Source: Ignavibacteriaceae bacterium (GTDB lineage Bacteria > Bacteroidota > Ignavibacteria > Ignavibacteriales > Ignavibacteriaceae). From it: 41,701 nt of DNA. Positions 8,290 to 16,826 of this stretch are shown here, one piece after another (positions within the stretch are counted from its first letter, which is position 1; every line of letters begins with the position of its first letter). The stretch lies in NCBI GenBank assembly GCA_013042995.1, contig JABDPB010000041.1:1-41701 (forward strand), in the 5' to 3' direction. A model generated the notes under the pieces. The model searched no databases and was not told the DNA's origin. It saw only the letters and a program-made list of their open reading frames with translations. Position numbers and translations under genes: made by a program.

Positions 8290-8858
8290 TAATTTTTTTC
8301 TCCTTTTAATATTTTAGTTACTAAATCCGAGGTTTGTTCTACAGCTTTTTCAAGATTTTCATTTACTATAATATAATCAAACTTGTCTTTCAGACTCAAT
8401 TCCATTTTAGCTCTCTTAATTCTTTTATTAAAATCTTCTTCGTTTTCTGTTTTACGTTCCCTAAGCCTGGTAACAAGTTCTTTATAACTCGGGGGCGAAA
8501 TATAAATTAAATGTGCAAAAGGATAAAGTTTTTTTATTGAAAGTGCTCCTTTTACATCAACTTCTAACAAAACAGGTTTGCCCGAGTTAATAGTTTTATT
8601 TATAACACTTTTATAGGTGCCATAATAGTAATCATAAAATTTTTCCCACTCGATAAACTCATTGTGTTTAATTTTCTGCTTAAACTCTTCTTCTGTAATA
8701 AAATAGTACTCAACACCGTTTTTTTCTGTTTCTCTTATTGGGCGAGTTGTTGCAGAAATTGAAAAAACAAATTCAGGAAATTGGGCAAGAATTCTTTTAA
8801 CAATTGTGGTTTTACCGGCGCCGCTTGGAGCGGCAACTGCAATAATTTCTCCCTTCAT
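8289..8858 (-). CDS. gmk: guanylate kinase
   Basis: This 189-aa enzyme phosphorylates GMP to GDP with ATP. It has P-loop APSGAGKTT (10-18), the GMP-binding segment with SATTRPIRETEKNGVEYYF (35-53) and the lid region RLRERKTENEEDFNKR. The length is typical. It is the middle gene of yicC-gmk-rpoZ and overlaps rpoZ by one base. Confidence 0.97.
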   Translation of the reverse strand: MKGEIIAVAAPSGAGKTTIVKRILAQFPEFVFSISATTRPIRETEKNGVEYYFITEEEFKQKIKHNEFIEWEKFYDYYYGTYKSVINKTINSGKPVLLEVDVKGALSIKKLYPFAHLIYISPPSYKELVTRLRERKTENEEDFNKRIKRAKMELSLKDKFDYIIVNENLEKAVEQTSDLVTKILKGEKN

Positions 8859-8870
8859 CTTTTACAAATT

Positions 8871-9746
8871 TTACTCAATGTTTTGAATTTGCTCCCTGAT
8901 TTTTTCTATTTCTTCCTTTATGTGAACAGCTTTGTGAATTACAGCAGTGGATACAGATTTAGAAGAAATCGTATTTGCTTCCCTGTTAATTTCCTGGCAA
9001 AGAAAATTTAATTTTCTTCCCGGCTCTTTTTCATTTTTTAAACTTGATTTAAAAAAGCTTAAATGGCTATTTAACCTAACACACTCTTCAGTAATGTCAG
9101 CTCTTTCTGAAAGCAAAGCTAATTCAAGATTCAATCGGTCTTTATCAATTTTTGCGTTGCTGATGAGTTCCAGCGCTCGTTTTTTAAGGCTATCAAAATA
9201 TTTATTTATGCTTTTACCAGATTCTTTTTCAATTAAGACAACATTTTTTTCAATCTGCACAGCACGTTGAATTATATCTTTTGCAAGTACTGAGCCTTCA
9301 TTTTTTTTCATTCTATTTAATTCAGCAATTGCTTTATTCAACGCATTTTTAACTATTGAAAAATTTGATGTGCTTATTTTAGTTTCTTCAGGTGAAAAAA
9401 TATCTTTATTAACTAAAATATCTTCTAGTTTTATATTCTCTTTAATTTTTGCAGCAGATTTAATTTTTTTAAGAATAGAAATGTGATTATTCAATTTGTT
9501 TAAATCAATTGATGTCGATCCGCTATCAGGTCCATCTCTATTAATGGAAATTGAAGCATTAATCTTTCCACGTTTTACCTTTGATTTGATAATCTCTTTA
9601 AGTTCGTAATCAAAAGATGCTAAAGCAGGCGGAAGCTTTAAATAAACTTCAAAAAACCTGCTGTTCACACTTTTTACTTCCACTTCTGCAGAAAACTTTT
9701 TATTTCCGGCTGTACCTTTTCCATAGCCGGTCATGCTGTAAATCAT
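8871..9746 (-). CDS. yicC: YicC/YloC family endoribonuclease
   Basis: This 291-aa protein opens with the family signature MTGYGKG (5-11) and has the conserved EVEVKSVNSRFFEVYLKLP segment. It ends with the DUF1732 C-terminal block (LNFLCQEINREANTISSKS). Members such as E. coli YicC are reported endoribonucleases acting on small RNAs. It is first in the operon with gmk, a gene order seen in many phyla, with only 12 nt before gmk. A good promoter lies at 9773-9802. Confidence 0.93.
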   Translation of the reverse strand: MIYSMTGYGKGTAGNKKFSAEVEVKSVNSRFFEVYLKLPPALASFDYELKEIIKSKVKRGKINASISINRDGPDSGSTSIDLNKLNNHISILKKIKSAAKIKENIKLEDILVNKDIFSPEETKISTSNFSIVKNALNKAIAELNRMKKNEGSVLAKDIIQRAVQIEKNVVLIEKESGKSINKYFDSLKKRALELISNAKIDKDRLNLELALLSERADITEECVRLNSHLSFFKSSLKNEKEPGRKLNFLCQEINREANTISSKSVSTAVIHKAVHIKEEIEKIREQIQNIE

Positions 9747-9772
9747 ATATTAAACTTCTAAAAAAAGAATGC

Positions 9773-9802
9773 AAAAAATAGTTAATTAATAACCTCATTC
9801 AA
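9773..9802 (-). promoter_or_regulatory. promoter of the yicC-gmk-rpoZ operon
   Basis: On the minus strand, TTG (9800-9802) is followed after exactly 19 nt by TATTTTTT (9773-9780), one mismatch from TAnnTTTG. Transcription would start about 20 nt upstream of the yicC ATG. The spacing is the Bacteroidota optimum. Confidence 0.55.
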
Positions 9803-9825
9803 AAAGAAAATAATGTATTTCCTGA

Positions 9826-11886
9826 TTAGAAAGCCTCACCAATTCCAAAATGAAAGACTAAAGTTTTAAAGACCGCTTTATCGAAAATAAATTTTTTGTC
9901 GGCTGGATCGTAAAATTTAAAGCCAAAATCAATTCTGAAAGGAGCAATTGGAGAATAATAACGCAAACCTGTTCCTACGGCAACAGCAATTTCATCAAAT
10001 CGAACTTCGTTTAAATTATTCCATGTGTTTCCGTAATCAGCAAAAAGAGCGAATCCAAATTGCTCTTCAAATTTTCTTCTGTATTCAAAACTCCCTTCCA
10101 ATAGAAAAATTCCTCCACGAATTCTGAACTGCTCATTAATAGTTGGTGGGAACAAATCATCAGGAGGGTTCTTCGGAATCAGGTCTCTTGCTTTCCAACC
10201 TCTAACAGAGTTACTTCCGCCTGCGAAAAAGGTCTGGTTGGGTGAAACAAGTGCAGGATCTCCGCTGAGCATTTGTATATAACCTGATTTTACTTTAATG
10301 CCTAAGACTGTGTTTTCATCGCGCGAAATTGAAAAATAAGAACCATAGGTTAACTGCAACTTAAGATAAAATCCTAAGGAGTCTAAAAAAACTTCGCTCG
10401 CCGAATTTCTTCTATCTAATACTTCCCATTTCACATCTGCAGAAGAAATCTCTGTTATTAAAGAAAGAGTCCTGCCTGCTGTCGGGAAAAAAATATCATT
10501 TGTTGTTGTTGATCCAACTTCCGTTCCCAAGGAAAAAGTCAAAGTCCTAGGACTTACAGACGCTGAGTCTCCCTCGATACTGGTAAAAGGAACATCGTAG
10601 GTTAATCTCTCAAATCTTAAAAATGGATTCAGCAGGTTGACGAAAGTGTAACTCGGCATATCCACGGTAGAGGTAAAAATAGCACCAAAATTCTCGTAAT
10701 CAACCTGAAATATTCTATAAGACTTCAAAAATCCTTCCAGCCTTCCTGCTATGCTTCTGGAAAAAAGAAAAGGCTGCTCGATTACTGTGGATAAATCAAT
10801 TTCCGATTGAAATGTTTCATCAAGCTGTCCCGCACCAAATTTTAAATTTGTTACATCTCTTACTCTAAATCGTAAGCGAACAGTGAGCTTGCGAGCATCA
10901 CCTAAAAAGTTTTTACGAACGTAGCTGGCACCAACACCCAAATTAAAAGTGCTCAACTCATTATCAGCAAAAACTTCCGGTGAAAGTTCGTTTAATGATC
11001 CAACGTTTCCAATAATTAACAAAGGAACTTTGGAACCTGATGTGTCTTCTTCAACAGGACTAAGATTTACAGTATTAAACAGACCTGTTCTCGCAAGGCG
11101 TACTCTACTTTTAAATAATTCATCCTCTTTATAGGTATCACCAGGATTGATGTTAGATAGATATTTTATCAGTTCATCACTTACATATTGTTCTCCCTCA
11201 CCGCTTTTTTCAATTCTAATATCGCTGTAATTATACCATTTACCCAGCGTGAAAAAAGATGTCATATGAACTTTATTTATCACACTGTCAATTTTTATAA
11301 CACTGCTGTCATATTCTGAGAGCATATAACCGGAATTTCTCAAATAATTAATTATGCTTTCGTTATTTGTCTGTACAAAATTCTGTGAAAATTTTGAACG
11401 GGTTGAATATTGAAGAAACTGATTAATTTTTGATTTGTCAAAATCACTTAGATTTTGGAGCCCAAGTGTTTTTGAATCTCCAAATGTGAACATATCGTTT
11501 TCATCAACAATAAATTCAAGCTCAACGCTTTTACCGGAAGTATCAATTTCATAATTCTGTATAATATCTGCTTCAAAGAAACCGTTAACAGCATAAAATG
11601 ATTTAAGAGAAATAATATCAATTAAAACAGAAGTGGAATCAAAATAATTTGGAGGCGAGCCTAAAAATGTAAATGAATCAAGGAATCTCCACAGCCACCA
11701 TGGATTTTCTTTACTCTGTAAAACTAATTTTAACTCTGTATCAGAAAAATTGTTGTTGCCACTAAAACTTATAGATGATAATTCATACTGCTCTGCCTGC
11801 TGCGCAAATGTTAATAGGTTAACGACACTAAAAACAAAAATTAATAGTACAATATGGCGTAAAAAAAGTTTCATCAGGGTTTTCAT
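9826..11886 (-). CDS. Omp85/BamA-superfamily outer-membrane protein
   Basis: This 686-aa protein has a signal peptide (through about residue 29, TFAQQ) and N-terminal POTRA-like repeats (about 34-305; for example YELSSISFSGNNNFSDTEL). The C-terminal 16-strand barrel carries the family motif SVRGW (560-564), which seals the barrel. It ends in a terminal Phe. It is shorter than BamA (about 800 aa, five POTRA), so it may be a TamA-like or second Omp85 protein in outer-membrane protein insertion. It follows a lipoprotein gene (44-nt gap) and a degenerate L,D-transpeptidase, an envelope cluster. No TamB gene is near. ATG at 11886 is chosen; Met5 is also possible. Confidence 0.88.
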   Translation of the reverse strand: MKTLMKLFLRHIVLLIFVFSVVNLLTFAQQAEQYELSSISFSGNNNFSDTELKLVLQSKENPWWLWRFLDSFTFLGSPPNYFDSTSVLIDIISLKSFYAVNGFFEADIIQNYEIDTSGKSVELEFIVDENDMFTFGDSKTLGLQNLSDFDKSKINQFLQYSTRSKFSQNFVQTNNESIINYLRNSGYMLSEYDSSVIKIDSVINKVHMTSFFTLGKWYNYSDIRIEKSGEGEQYVSDELIKYLSNINPGDTYKEDELFKSRVRLARTGLFNTVNLSPVEEDTSGSKVPLLIIGNVGSLNELSPEVFADNELSTFNLGVGASYVRKNFLGDARKLTVRLRFRVRDVTNLKFGAGQLDETFQSEIDLSTVIEQPFLFSRSIAGRLEGFLKSYRIFQVDYENFGAIFTSTVDMPSYTFVNLLNPFLRFERLTYDVPFTSIEGDSASVSPRTLTFSLGTEVGSTTTNDIFFPTAGRTLSLITEISSADVKWEVLDRRNSASEVFLDSLGFYLKLQLTYGSYFSISRDENTVLGIKVKSGYIQMLSGDPALVSPNQTFFAGGSNSVRGWKARDLIPKNPPDDLFPPTINEQFRIRGGIFLLEGSFEYRRKFEEQFGFALFADYGNTWNNLNEVRFDEIAVAVGTGLRYYSPIAPFRIDFGFKFYDPADKKFIFDKAVFKTLVFHFGIGEAF

Positions 11887-11930
11887 TGTCTAGGAGAGAA
11901 AGTATAATCTTATTTGAAGATTTTCCAACT

Positions 11931-12536
11931 TTAAATTGCTCTCTCAATTAATCTGAGGTTGGGATAATCTTTTTTGAAATAACCAACAAAAAAATTCTTA
12001 ATCATAGGGTTATCAATATTTTCAGATAGATCTAAAGAAACTCTTCCACTTGAAACAACGGACAAGTGTGCTGAGTAAGCCTTGAGTTTTTTAAAGTCAA
12101 TTATGTGCGAATAAATTTCGCCTCCAGCATTTCCTAAAAAATAATTTTTGGAATTGTAATAAATTAATTCGGTTTCAATATCGGAGAATTTAATTTTATC
12201 AACTAAACATTGAATGAATGATCCTTCAAGCAAATTAGTGGAGTACCTTAATTTAAATTCACCATCATCCCAGCCAATAAGATGAAACTTAATGCCCCAA
12301 TTGTTTCCTTCATTTATTTCAACACCTGCAATAATTGATTTAATTGAATCGGACTCGAAGTGCCCGGCGCTTGTAAATGAAATATTTTCACCGACTATAT
12401 CTTTTGCCGTTTTTAATACAAGCTGTGGATTTTCGAAAAGCTGATGCGGCGGTGGCTCAAAGGATTTATTGCAGCTGGTGAAATAGATAACAACCAGTAT
12501 ACCTATAATCAGAAATAATATTTTATTTAATGACAA
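11931..12536 (-). CDS. putative lipoprotein of unknown function
   Basis: This 201-aa protein starts with a lipoprotein signal: hydrophobic residues 5-19, then FTSC with Cys22 as the lipidation site, followed by NKSFEPPP. The rest has beta-rich character and I recognise no named family. The weak resemblance is to periplasmic or outer-membrane lipoproteins that contact a barrel partner. The start is a TTG at 12534-12536 with AGG about 8 nt before it. It overlaps the end of the transpeptidase homologue by 14 nt, so the two are translationally coupled. The Omp85 gene follows, so a role alongside those two is plausible but only inferred. Confidence 0.7.
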   Translation of the reverse strand: MSLNKILFLIIGILVVIYFTSCNKSFEPPPHQLFENPQLVLKTAKDIVGENISFTSAGHFESDSIKSIIAGVEINEGNNWGIKFHLIGWDDGEFKLRYSTNLLEGSFIQCLVDKIKFSDIETELIYYNSKNYFLGNAGGEIYSHIIDFKKLKAYSAHLSVVSSGRVSLDLSENIDNPMIKNFFVGYFKKDYPNLRLIERAI

Positions 12537-13230
12537 CTTTGGTACCTATCTTTACGATTGAAAAAATTTCGTCAATGTCTTCATCGCTTAGAGCGATTGA
12601 ACCGTTTGTCCAGTTAAAAACAAACGGCAGATTTTTTATTATAAAATTGAATTTCCCTATACCCTGAATTCCTAAATTCCCACCCAAAACCCTATTATTT
12701 TCAATACATCCTTCGTAGTAATACTGAAATTTGATTTCATTGTATTCCTTTTGAGAAATCCAACCTTTTCTTAGCGCATTTGCCGCATCTTTCAGGTTTG
12801 GATAATTTATCTGAAAAAATTTATGATATTTATGAGCAGTGTCAATGCCACATATTTGGTATTCACCAACAGGTGTCGAGTTATCACCAGCTCTGGACTT
12901 TGGCGCACTTACAGATTTTCCAAAGTTTGCACGATAATCCTTAATTAAAACGCTGTCTTCGTATAAACTAAGTGTGTAATTGTGTCTGTTAATTATTATG
13001 TTAGGATTTTTTAATTCTGTATAGCCCTTTTTATACATTGCTTCGGAAACAGGCACTGCACGAATTTCACTTAAAATAAAACCGTAAAGAAGTGAACACG
13101 CAATGAATAATAAAATAGCACCTGTTAAGAAGAGAATGTTTCTGGCGATACCAATGTTTATATAATCGGAAACCTGAATCGGTCCGAGATTTTTCTTTTT
13201 TAGTTTTTCGAATATTTTTAATTTAGCCAA
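12523..13230 (-). CDS. L,D-transpeptidase (YkuD) homologue lacking the catalytic His and Cys
   Basis: This 235-aa protein has a cytoplasmic N-terminus, one membrane anchor (about 31-53) and a periplasmic YkuD domain (about 75-235). The family frame is clear: TLSLYEDSVLIKDY, GDNSTPVGEY, then GGNLGIQG and WTNGSIALSDEDIDE. In active enzymes these last blocks read GIHG and GCIAL. Here the His is Gln189 (CAG) and the nucleophilic Cys is Ser211 (TCA), so normal 3-3 cross-linking chemistry is not expected. The frame is intact and the next gene overlaps it, arguing against a decaying pseudogene. The start is TTG at 13228-13230, since no upstream or early ATG exists. It could bind peptidoglycan without catalysis. 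Confidence 0.85.
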   Translation of the reverse strand: MAKLKIFEKLKKKNLGPIQVSDYINIGIARNILFLTGAILLFIACSLLYGFILSEIRAVPVSEAMYKKGYTELKNPNIIINRHNYTLSLYEDSVLIKDYRANFGKSVSAPKSRAGDNSTPVGEYQICGIDTAHKYHKFFQINYPNLKDAANALRKGWISQKEYNEIKFQYYYEGCIENNRVLGGNLGIQGIGKFNFIIKNLPFVFNWTNGSIALSDEDIDEIFSIVKIGTKVVIK

Positions 13231-13326
13231 TAATAACCCGGAGAATCTTTAATTTTAGCATTACAAAATTTAACTAAAATTAGATAAAGTTTTAATTTAA
13301 TTGTATTCATAGATTTGTTTACAGAT

Positions 13327-14523
13327 ATGCGATTAAGAACATTATTTACACTTGCTACCTTTTTAATCAATATTCAAGCTACCCTTGCACAAATAAAAGT
13401 TCATGCGGTTGGGGATGTAATGCTAGGATCAGTAACACCCAAAACGATTCTTCCTCCTTACAACGGCGAAGAGTTTGTTAAAGCCGTAGCCGATTATTTA
13501 ATTGACGCAGATGTTGTCTTTGGAAATTTAGAGGGCTCGTTAATTAGTGATGATTTAAAACCACAAAAGTGCAGAGAAGAATCTCGAAAAGCAGGACGAT
13601 GCTACGAGTTTGGTATGCCGGAAAAGTTAGCCGGCTCACTGCAAAAATTAGGTTTTAGCATTTTAAGTATGGACAATAACCATTCAGAAGATTACGGACT
13701 TGAAGGATATGAATTCACACAACAGAAACTAACTGAGTTTGGAATTAAGTTTGCACCCAAACAAGGTTATGCAGCTTTAGAAGTAAAAGAGAAACAAATT
13801 GCTGTTGTTGCTTTCGGTTATTCGGGAAATTCATACAACATTTCCAATCTTATACAAGCTGAAGAAATTATTTCAATACTAAAAATAGAATTTGATATTA
13901 TTTATGTTTCTTTCCACGGCGGTGCAGAAGGAAGAAATGCATTAAATATTAAAAATGAAACTGAATTCTTTTTGGGCGAAAACCGCGGCAATGTAATTGA
14001 ATTTGCACACACAGTAATTGATGCTGGTGCCGATTTAGTAATTGGGCATGGACCACACGTTTTACGTGCAATGGAAATTTATAAAAATAAATTAATTGCC
14101 TACTCGATGGGAAATTTTTTAACCTACGGAAATATGAACATCAGCGGTGTTACAGGAGTAACTGCAATTTTAAAAGCAGAACTGGATGAAAACACTGGTG
14201 ATTTTTTAAGGGGGAAAATTGTTCCCGTAAGACAGGTAGACAGGGGAATACCTATTTACGATGAATCATTTGAAGCAGTTGATTTAATTAAGGATTTAAC
14301 AACAAATGACTTTCCGGATTATGGAATTATATTTACAGAAACCGGTTCAATTTACAATTCAGAAATTATTCCACCGAAAAGCAAACCAACTGAAGATTTA
14401 ACCTACATACGCATCCTTAATAAAAGCTTGAATGAAATTGAATGGAACAAAATTTTCCCTTCACGTGGTGCTCTTTATGAACTGGAAGGAGTCGAACCAA
14501 TAAAAAAACCCGGCATTGAGTAG
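13327..14523 (+). CDS. CapA-like metallophosphatase-family protein (PGA_cap), secreted
   Basis: This protein of about 398 aa has a signal peptide (MRLRTLFTLATFLINIQATLAQ) and a CapA/PgsA-type calcineurin-like fold. It shows AVGDVMLG, GNLEGSL, the MDNNHSEDYG block, SFHGG and GHGPHVLRAMEIYKNKL. The family takes part in poly-gamma-glutamate capsule synthesis in Bacillus, but most homologues have unknown substrates and no capB/C lies here. I chose ATG 13327 because it begins a good signal peptide; a TTG at 13315 is in frame. TAGATTTG at 13310-13317 fits a -7 element and would give an almost leaderless mRNA. It is convergent with frr. Confidence 0.85.
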   Translation: MRLRTLFTLATFLINIQATLAQIKVHAVGDVMLGSVTPKTILPPYNGEEFVKAVADYLIDADVVFGNLEGSLISDDLKPQKCREESRKAGRCYEFGMPEKLAGSLQKLGFSILSMDNNHSEDYGLEGYEFTQQKLTEFGIKFAPKQGYAALEVKEKQIAVVAFGYSGNSYNISNLIQAEEIISILKIEFDIIYVSFHGGAEGRNALNIKNETEFFLGENRGNVIEFAHTVIDAGADLVIGHGPHVLRAMEIYKNKLIAYSMGNFLTYGNMNISGVTGVTAILKAELDENTGDFLRGKIVPVRQVDRGIPIYDESFEAVDLIKDLTTNDFPDYGIIFTETGSIYNSEIIPPKSKPTEDLTYIRILNKSLNEIEWNKIFPSRGALYELEGVEPIKKPGIE

Positions 14524-14531
14524 CCGGGTTT
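14502..14531 (-). terminator. terminator of pyrH-frr, overlapping the 3' end of the CapA gene
   Basis: A 9-bp stem AAACCCGGC/GCCGGGTTT (14506-14514 and 14523-14531) with an 8-nt loop contains the CapA stop codon. On the minus strand it is followed by a T-run (TTTTTTT), a good terminator 27 nt after the frr stop. On the plus strand only a weak T-rich tail follows, so it may work in both directions. Confidence 0.8.
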
Positions 14532-14557
14532 AATAGAAAAAATAAAATTCTCTAAAA

Positions 14558-15112
14558 CTAAACTTCCATTATCTCAGTTTCTTTGTGCTTCAAAATATCA
14601 TCAATCAGCTTAGTGTGTTCATCGGTTAATTTTTGTACATCATCTTCAGCATCTTTTAATTGATCTTCAGACATTTTTTTATCTTTTTCTTCCTTCTTTA
14701 AATGATCATTAGTATCTCTTCTAATATTTCTAATAGCTACTTTTGCATCTTCACCAAACTTTTTAATAAGCTTTACCAACTCTTTTCTTCGCTCTTCATT
14801 TAAAGGAGGAATAGGAACTTTAAGATTTGTTCCATCAGAGATTGGATTTAAACCAATGTTTGCTTCTAAAATTGCTTTTTCAATTACTGGCACCATAGGT
14901 TTTTCCCAGGGTGTAATTGATAATGTATGAACATCTAAAACAGAAACGTTACTAACCTGGTTTAAAGGAACATGGTTTCCGTAATACTCTACCCGTATGC
15001 TGTCTAAAAGAGCAGTAGTAGCTTTGCCGCTTCTAACCTTGGAAAGCTCATTTCGCAATGCCTCAATTGATTTATCCATCCTGGATTTTGCGTCTTTTAT
15101 TAATGGGTGCAT
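14558..15112 (-). CDS. frr: ribosome recycling factor
   Basis: This 184-aa protein splits the 70S ribosome after termination together with EF-G. The conserved parts are the N-terminal helix (KSIEALRNELSKVRSGKAT), the VEYYGNHVPLNQVSNVSV loop and PPLNEERRKELVKLIKKFGEDAKVAIRNIRRD. The length is typical. It follows pyrH with an 18-nt gap, the usual arrangement, and a terminator closes the unit. Confidence 0.98.
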   Translation of the reverse strand: MHPLIKDAKSRMDKSIEALRNELSKVRSGKATTALLDSIRVEYYGNHVPLNQVSNVSVLDVHTLSITPWEKPMVPVIEKAILEANIGLNPISDGTNLKVPIPPLNEERRKELVKLIKKFGEDAKVAIRNIRRDTNDHLKKEEKDKKMSEDQLKDAEDDVQKLTDEHTKLIDDILKHKETEIMEV

Positions 15113-15130
15113 AATTACCTCAGTACTTTG

Positions 15131-15868
15131 TTAAACTTCTTCTTCAGTGTTAACTTCTTTAGTAATTAAAGTTCCAATCTCTTCACCTTTAACAAGCTTT
15201 AATAAATTGTTCGGCACACTCATATTAAACACAATCATTGGTAAATCATTTTCCTGGCAAAGACTAACAGCAGTTAAATCCATAATTCGCAAATTCTTTT
15301 TAAGAACATCTAGATAAGAAATATTATCGAACCTGAAAGCCTTTGAATTTTTTTCTGGATCACTGTCGAATACACCGTCCACACGAGTTCCTTTTACAAT
15401 TACGTCCGCATTAATTTCAACTGCACGGAGCGAAGCAGCAGTATCTGTGCTAAAGTACGGATGACCTGTTCCAGCACCGAAAATTATAATTCGCTTTTTT
15501 TCAAGATGCCGGATAGCTCTTCGGCGAATGTAAGATTCGGCAATTGCTTCCATTTTTATTGCGCTCATTAGTCTGGTAGTAATTCCTTTTTTTTCAATTG
15601 CGTTTTGAAGTGCAAGAGAGTTTATCATCGTCGCCAGCATTCCCATATGATCACCGGTTGCTCTATCAATTCCCTGTGAGCTTGCACTGAGTCCCCTATA
15701 AATATTTCCACCGCCTATTACAATTCCAAGTTCAACACCTGACTCGTGTGTTTTGTGAATCTCCTCAGCTAGATAATCGAGCACGGTATTGTCAATTCCA
15801 AAACCCTGCGAACCCATCAAGGATTCACCACTTAATTTTAGTAAAACTCGGGTGTATTTTAATTTCAT
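15131..15868 (-). CDS. pyrH: uridylate kinase (UMP kinase)
   Basis: This 245-aa amino-acid-kinase-fold enzyme phosphorylates UMP to UDP, and homologues are regulated by GTP and UTP. It has [13 protein letters not shown] near the N-terminus, [12 protein letters not shown], the [15 protein letters not shown] segment and the [17 protein letters not shown] motif that binds nucleotide. The length is typical. It lies between tsf and frr; a terminator hairpin (15905-15929) separates it from tsf, leaving about 36 nt for any own promoter. Confidence 0.97.
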   Translation of the reverse strand: MKLKYTRVLLKLSGESLMGSQGFGIDNTVLDYLAEEIHKTHESGVELGIVIGGGNIYRGLSASSQGIDRATGDHMGMLATMINSLALQNAIEKKGITTRLMSAIKMEAIAESYIRRRAIRHLEKKRIIIFGAGTGHPYFSTDTAASLRAVEINADVIVKGTRVDGVFDSDPEKNSKAFRFDNISYLDVLKKNLRIMDLTAVSLCQENDLPMIVFNMSVPNNLLKLVKGEEIGTLITKEVNTEEEV

Positions 15869-15896
15869 CTCTTCTTTTTAAATCTTAATGTTTAAA

Positions 15897-15929
15897 TATA
15901 AAAAAAGGTCTTAAAATTATTAAGACCTT
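15897..15929 (-). terminator. intercistronic terminator between tsf and pyrH
   Basis: A 10-bp perfect stem AAGGTCTTAA/TTAAGACCTT (15905-15914 and 15920-15929) with a 5-nt loop is followed on the minus strand by TTTTTTTATATTT. It begins 10 nt after the tsf stop and would end most rpsB-tsf transcripts before pyrH. Confidence 0.8.
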
Positions 15930-15938
15930 CAAGTAAAT

Positions 15939-16796
15939 TTACTTATTCTCGTCTCCGAGATGGAAACGGTGAAAGAGAGAAATTTTAACAGATGAAGAAT
16001 GCTTTGAATTAAACTCTTTCAGCAGTTCTGCAACTGTTTTTGAGTTATCTTTTATAAAAGCTTGCTCAATCAAAACGTTTTCCTGGTAAAATTTATTTAA
16101 TCTTCCCTGAGCAATTTTATCTAAAATGTTTTCAGGTTTACCCTCTTTGCGTGCAAGCTCTTTGTAAATTTCCATCTCTTTTTCAATAGTATCTTTAGGA
16201 ACTTCTTCCCTAGCAACACAAATAGGATTCATTGCAGCAATTTGCATTGCGATATCCTTTGCAAGAATTGAAAGTTCTTCAACTCCATTTTTAACTTCAT
16301 TGAATTTTACAAGTACTCCAAGCTTTGAACCCGGGTGAATATAATCTTCAAGCATACCATCAGACGCGTTTTCGTTGGCAAACCTCGATATTTCAATTTT
16401 CTCACCAACTTTTCCAAGCACTTCATCAAGCTTTGATTTTACATTAGTACTGTTTTTTAATAATTCATCCATGGATGCAGGTTTGCTAGTAAAAACTTCA
16501 TTTAAAATAGTATGAGCAAAATTCACAAAGTCTTCACTCTTGGCAACAAAATCAGTTTCACAATTTACTTCAACGATTGCTGCTGAATTTTTATTATCTG
16601 CAACTTTAGTTAAAATTAAACCTTCATTAGCACTTTTTTCGGCTCTTTTGGCAGCAACGGCTGCTCCTTTTTTTCTTAAAATTTCTATGGCTTTTTGTAT
16701 ATCGCCGTTAGCCTCAACAAGAGCTTTTTTACAGTCCATCATTCCTGCACCGGTTTTCTTTCTTAAGTCGTTAACCTGCGCGGCTGTTATTGTCAT
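15939..16796 (-). CDS. tsf: translation elongation factor Ts
   Basis: This 285-aa EF-Tu nucleotide-exchange factor begins with a UBA-like domain (VNDLRKKTGAGMMDCKKALVEANGDIQKAIEILRKKG is conserved). The next blocks are the invariant ETDFVAK motif (TDFVAK near 80-85), which contacts the EF-Tu nucleotide site, and the dimerisation domain region IAMNPICVAREEVP. The length is typical. It follows rpsB with a 30-nt gap, as in most bacteria. Confidence 0.98.
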   Translation of the reverse strand: MTITAAQVNDLRKKTGAGMMDCKKALVEANGDIQKAIEILRKKGAAVAAKRAEKSANEGLILTKVADNKNSAAIVEVNCETDFVAKSEDFVNFAHTILNEVFTSKPASMDELLKNSTNVKSKLDEVLGKVGEKIEISRFANENASDGMLEDYIHPGSKLGVLVKFNEVKNGVEELSILAKDIAMQIAAMNPICVAREEVPKDTIEKEMEIYKELARKEGKPENILDKIAQGRLNKFYQENVLIEQAFIKDNSKTVAELLKEFNSKHSSSVKISLFHRFHLGDENK

Positions 16797-16826
16797 AATA
16801 CGTACTCCCTTTTTCTGCTAATTGTC

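Noticed and set aside
8947-9270. 107-codon plus-strand frame opposite yicC
   Set aside because: It is a shadow of yicC, which has conserved family motifs on the other strand.
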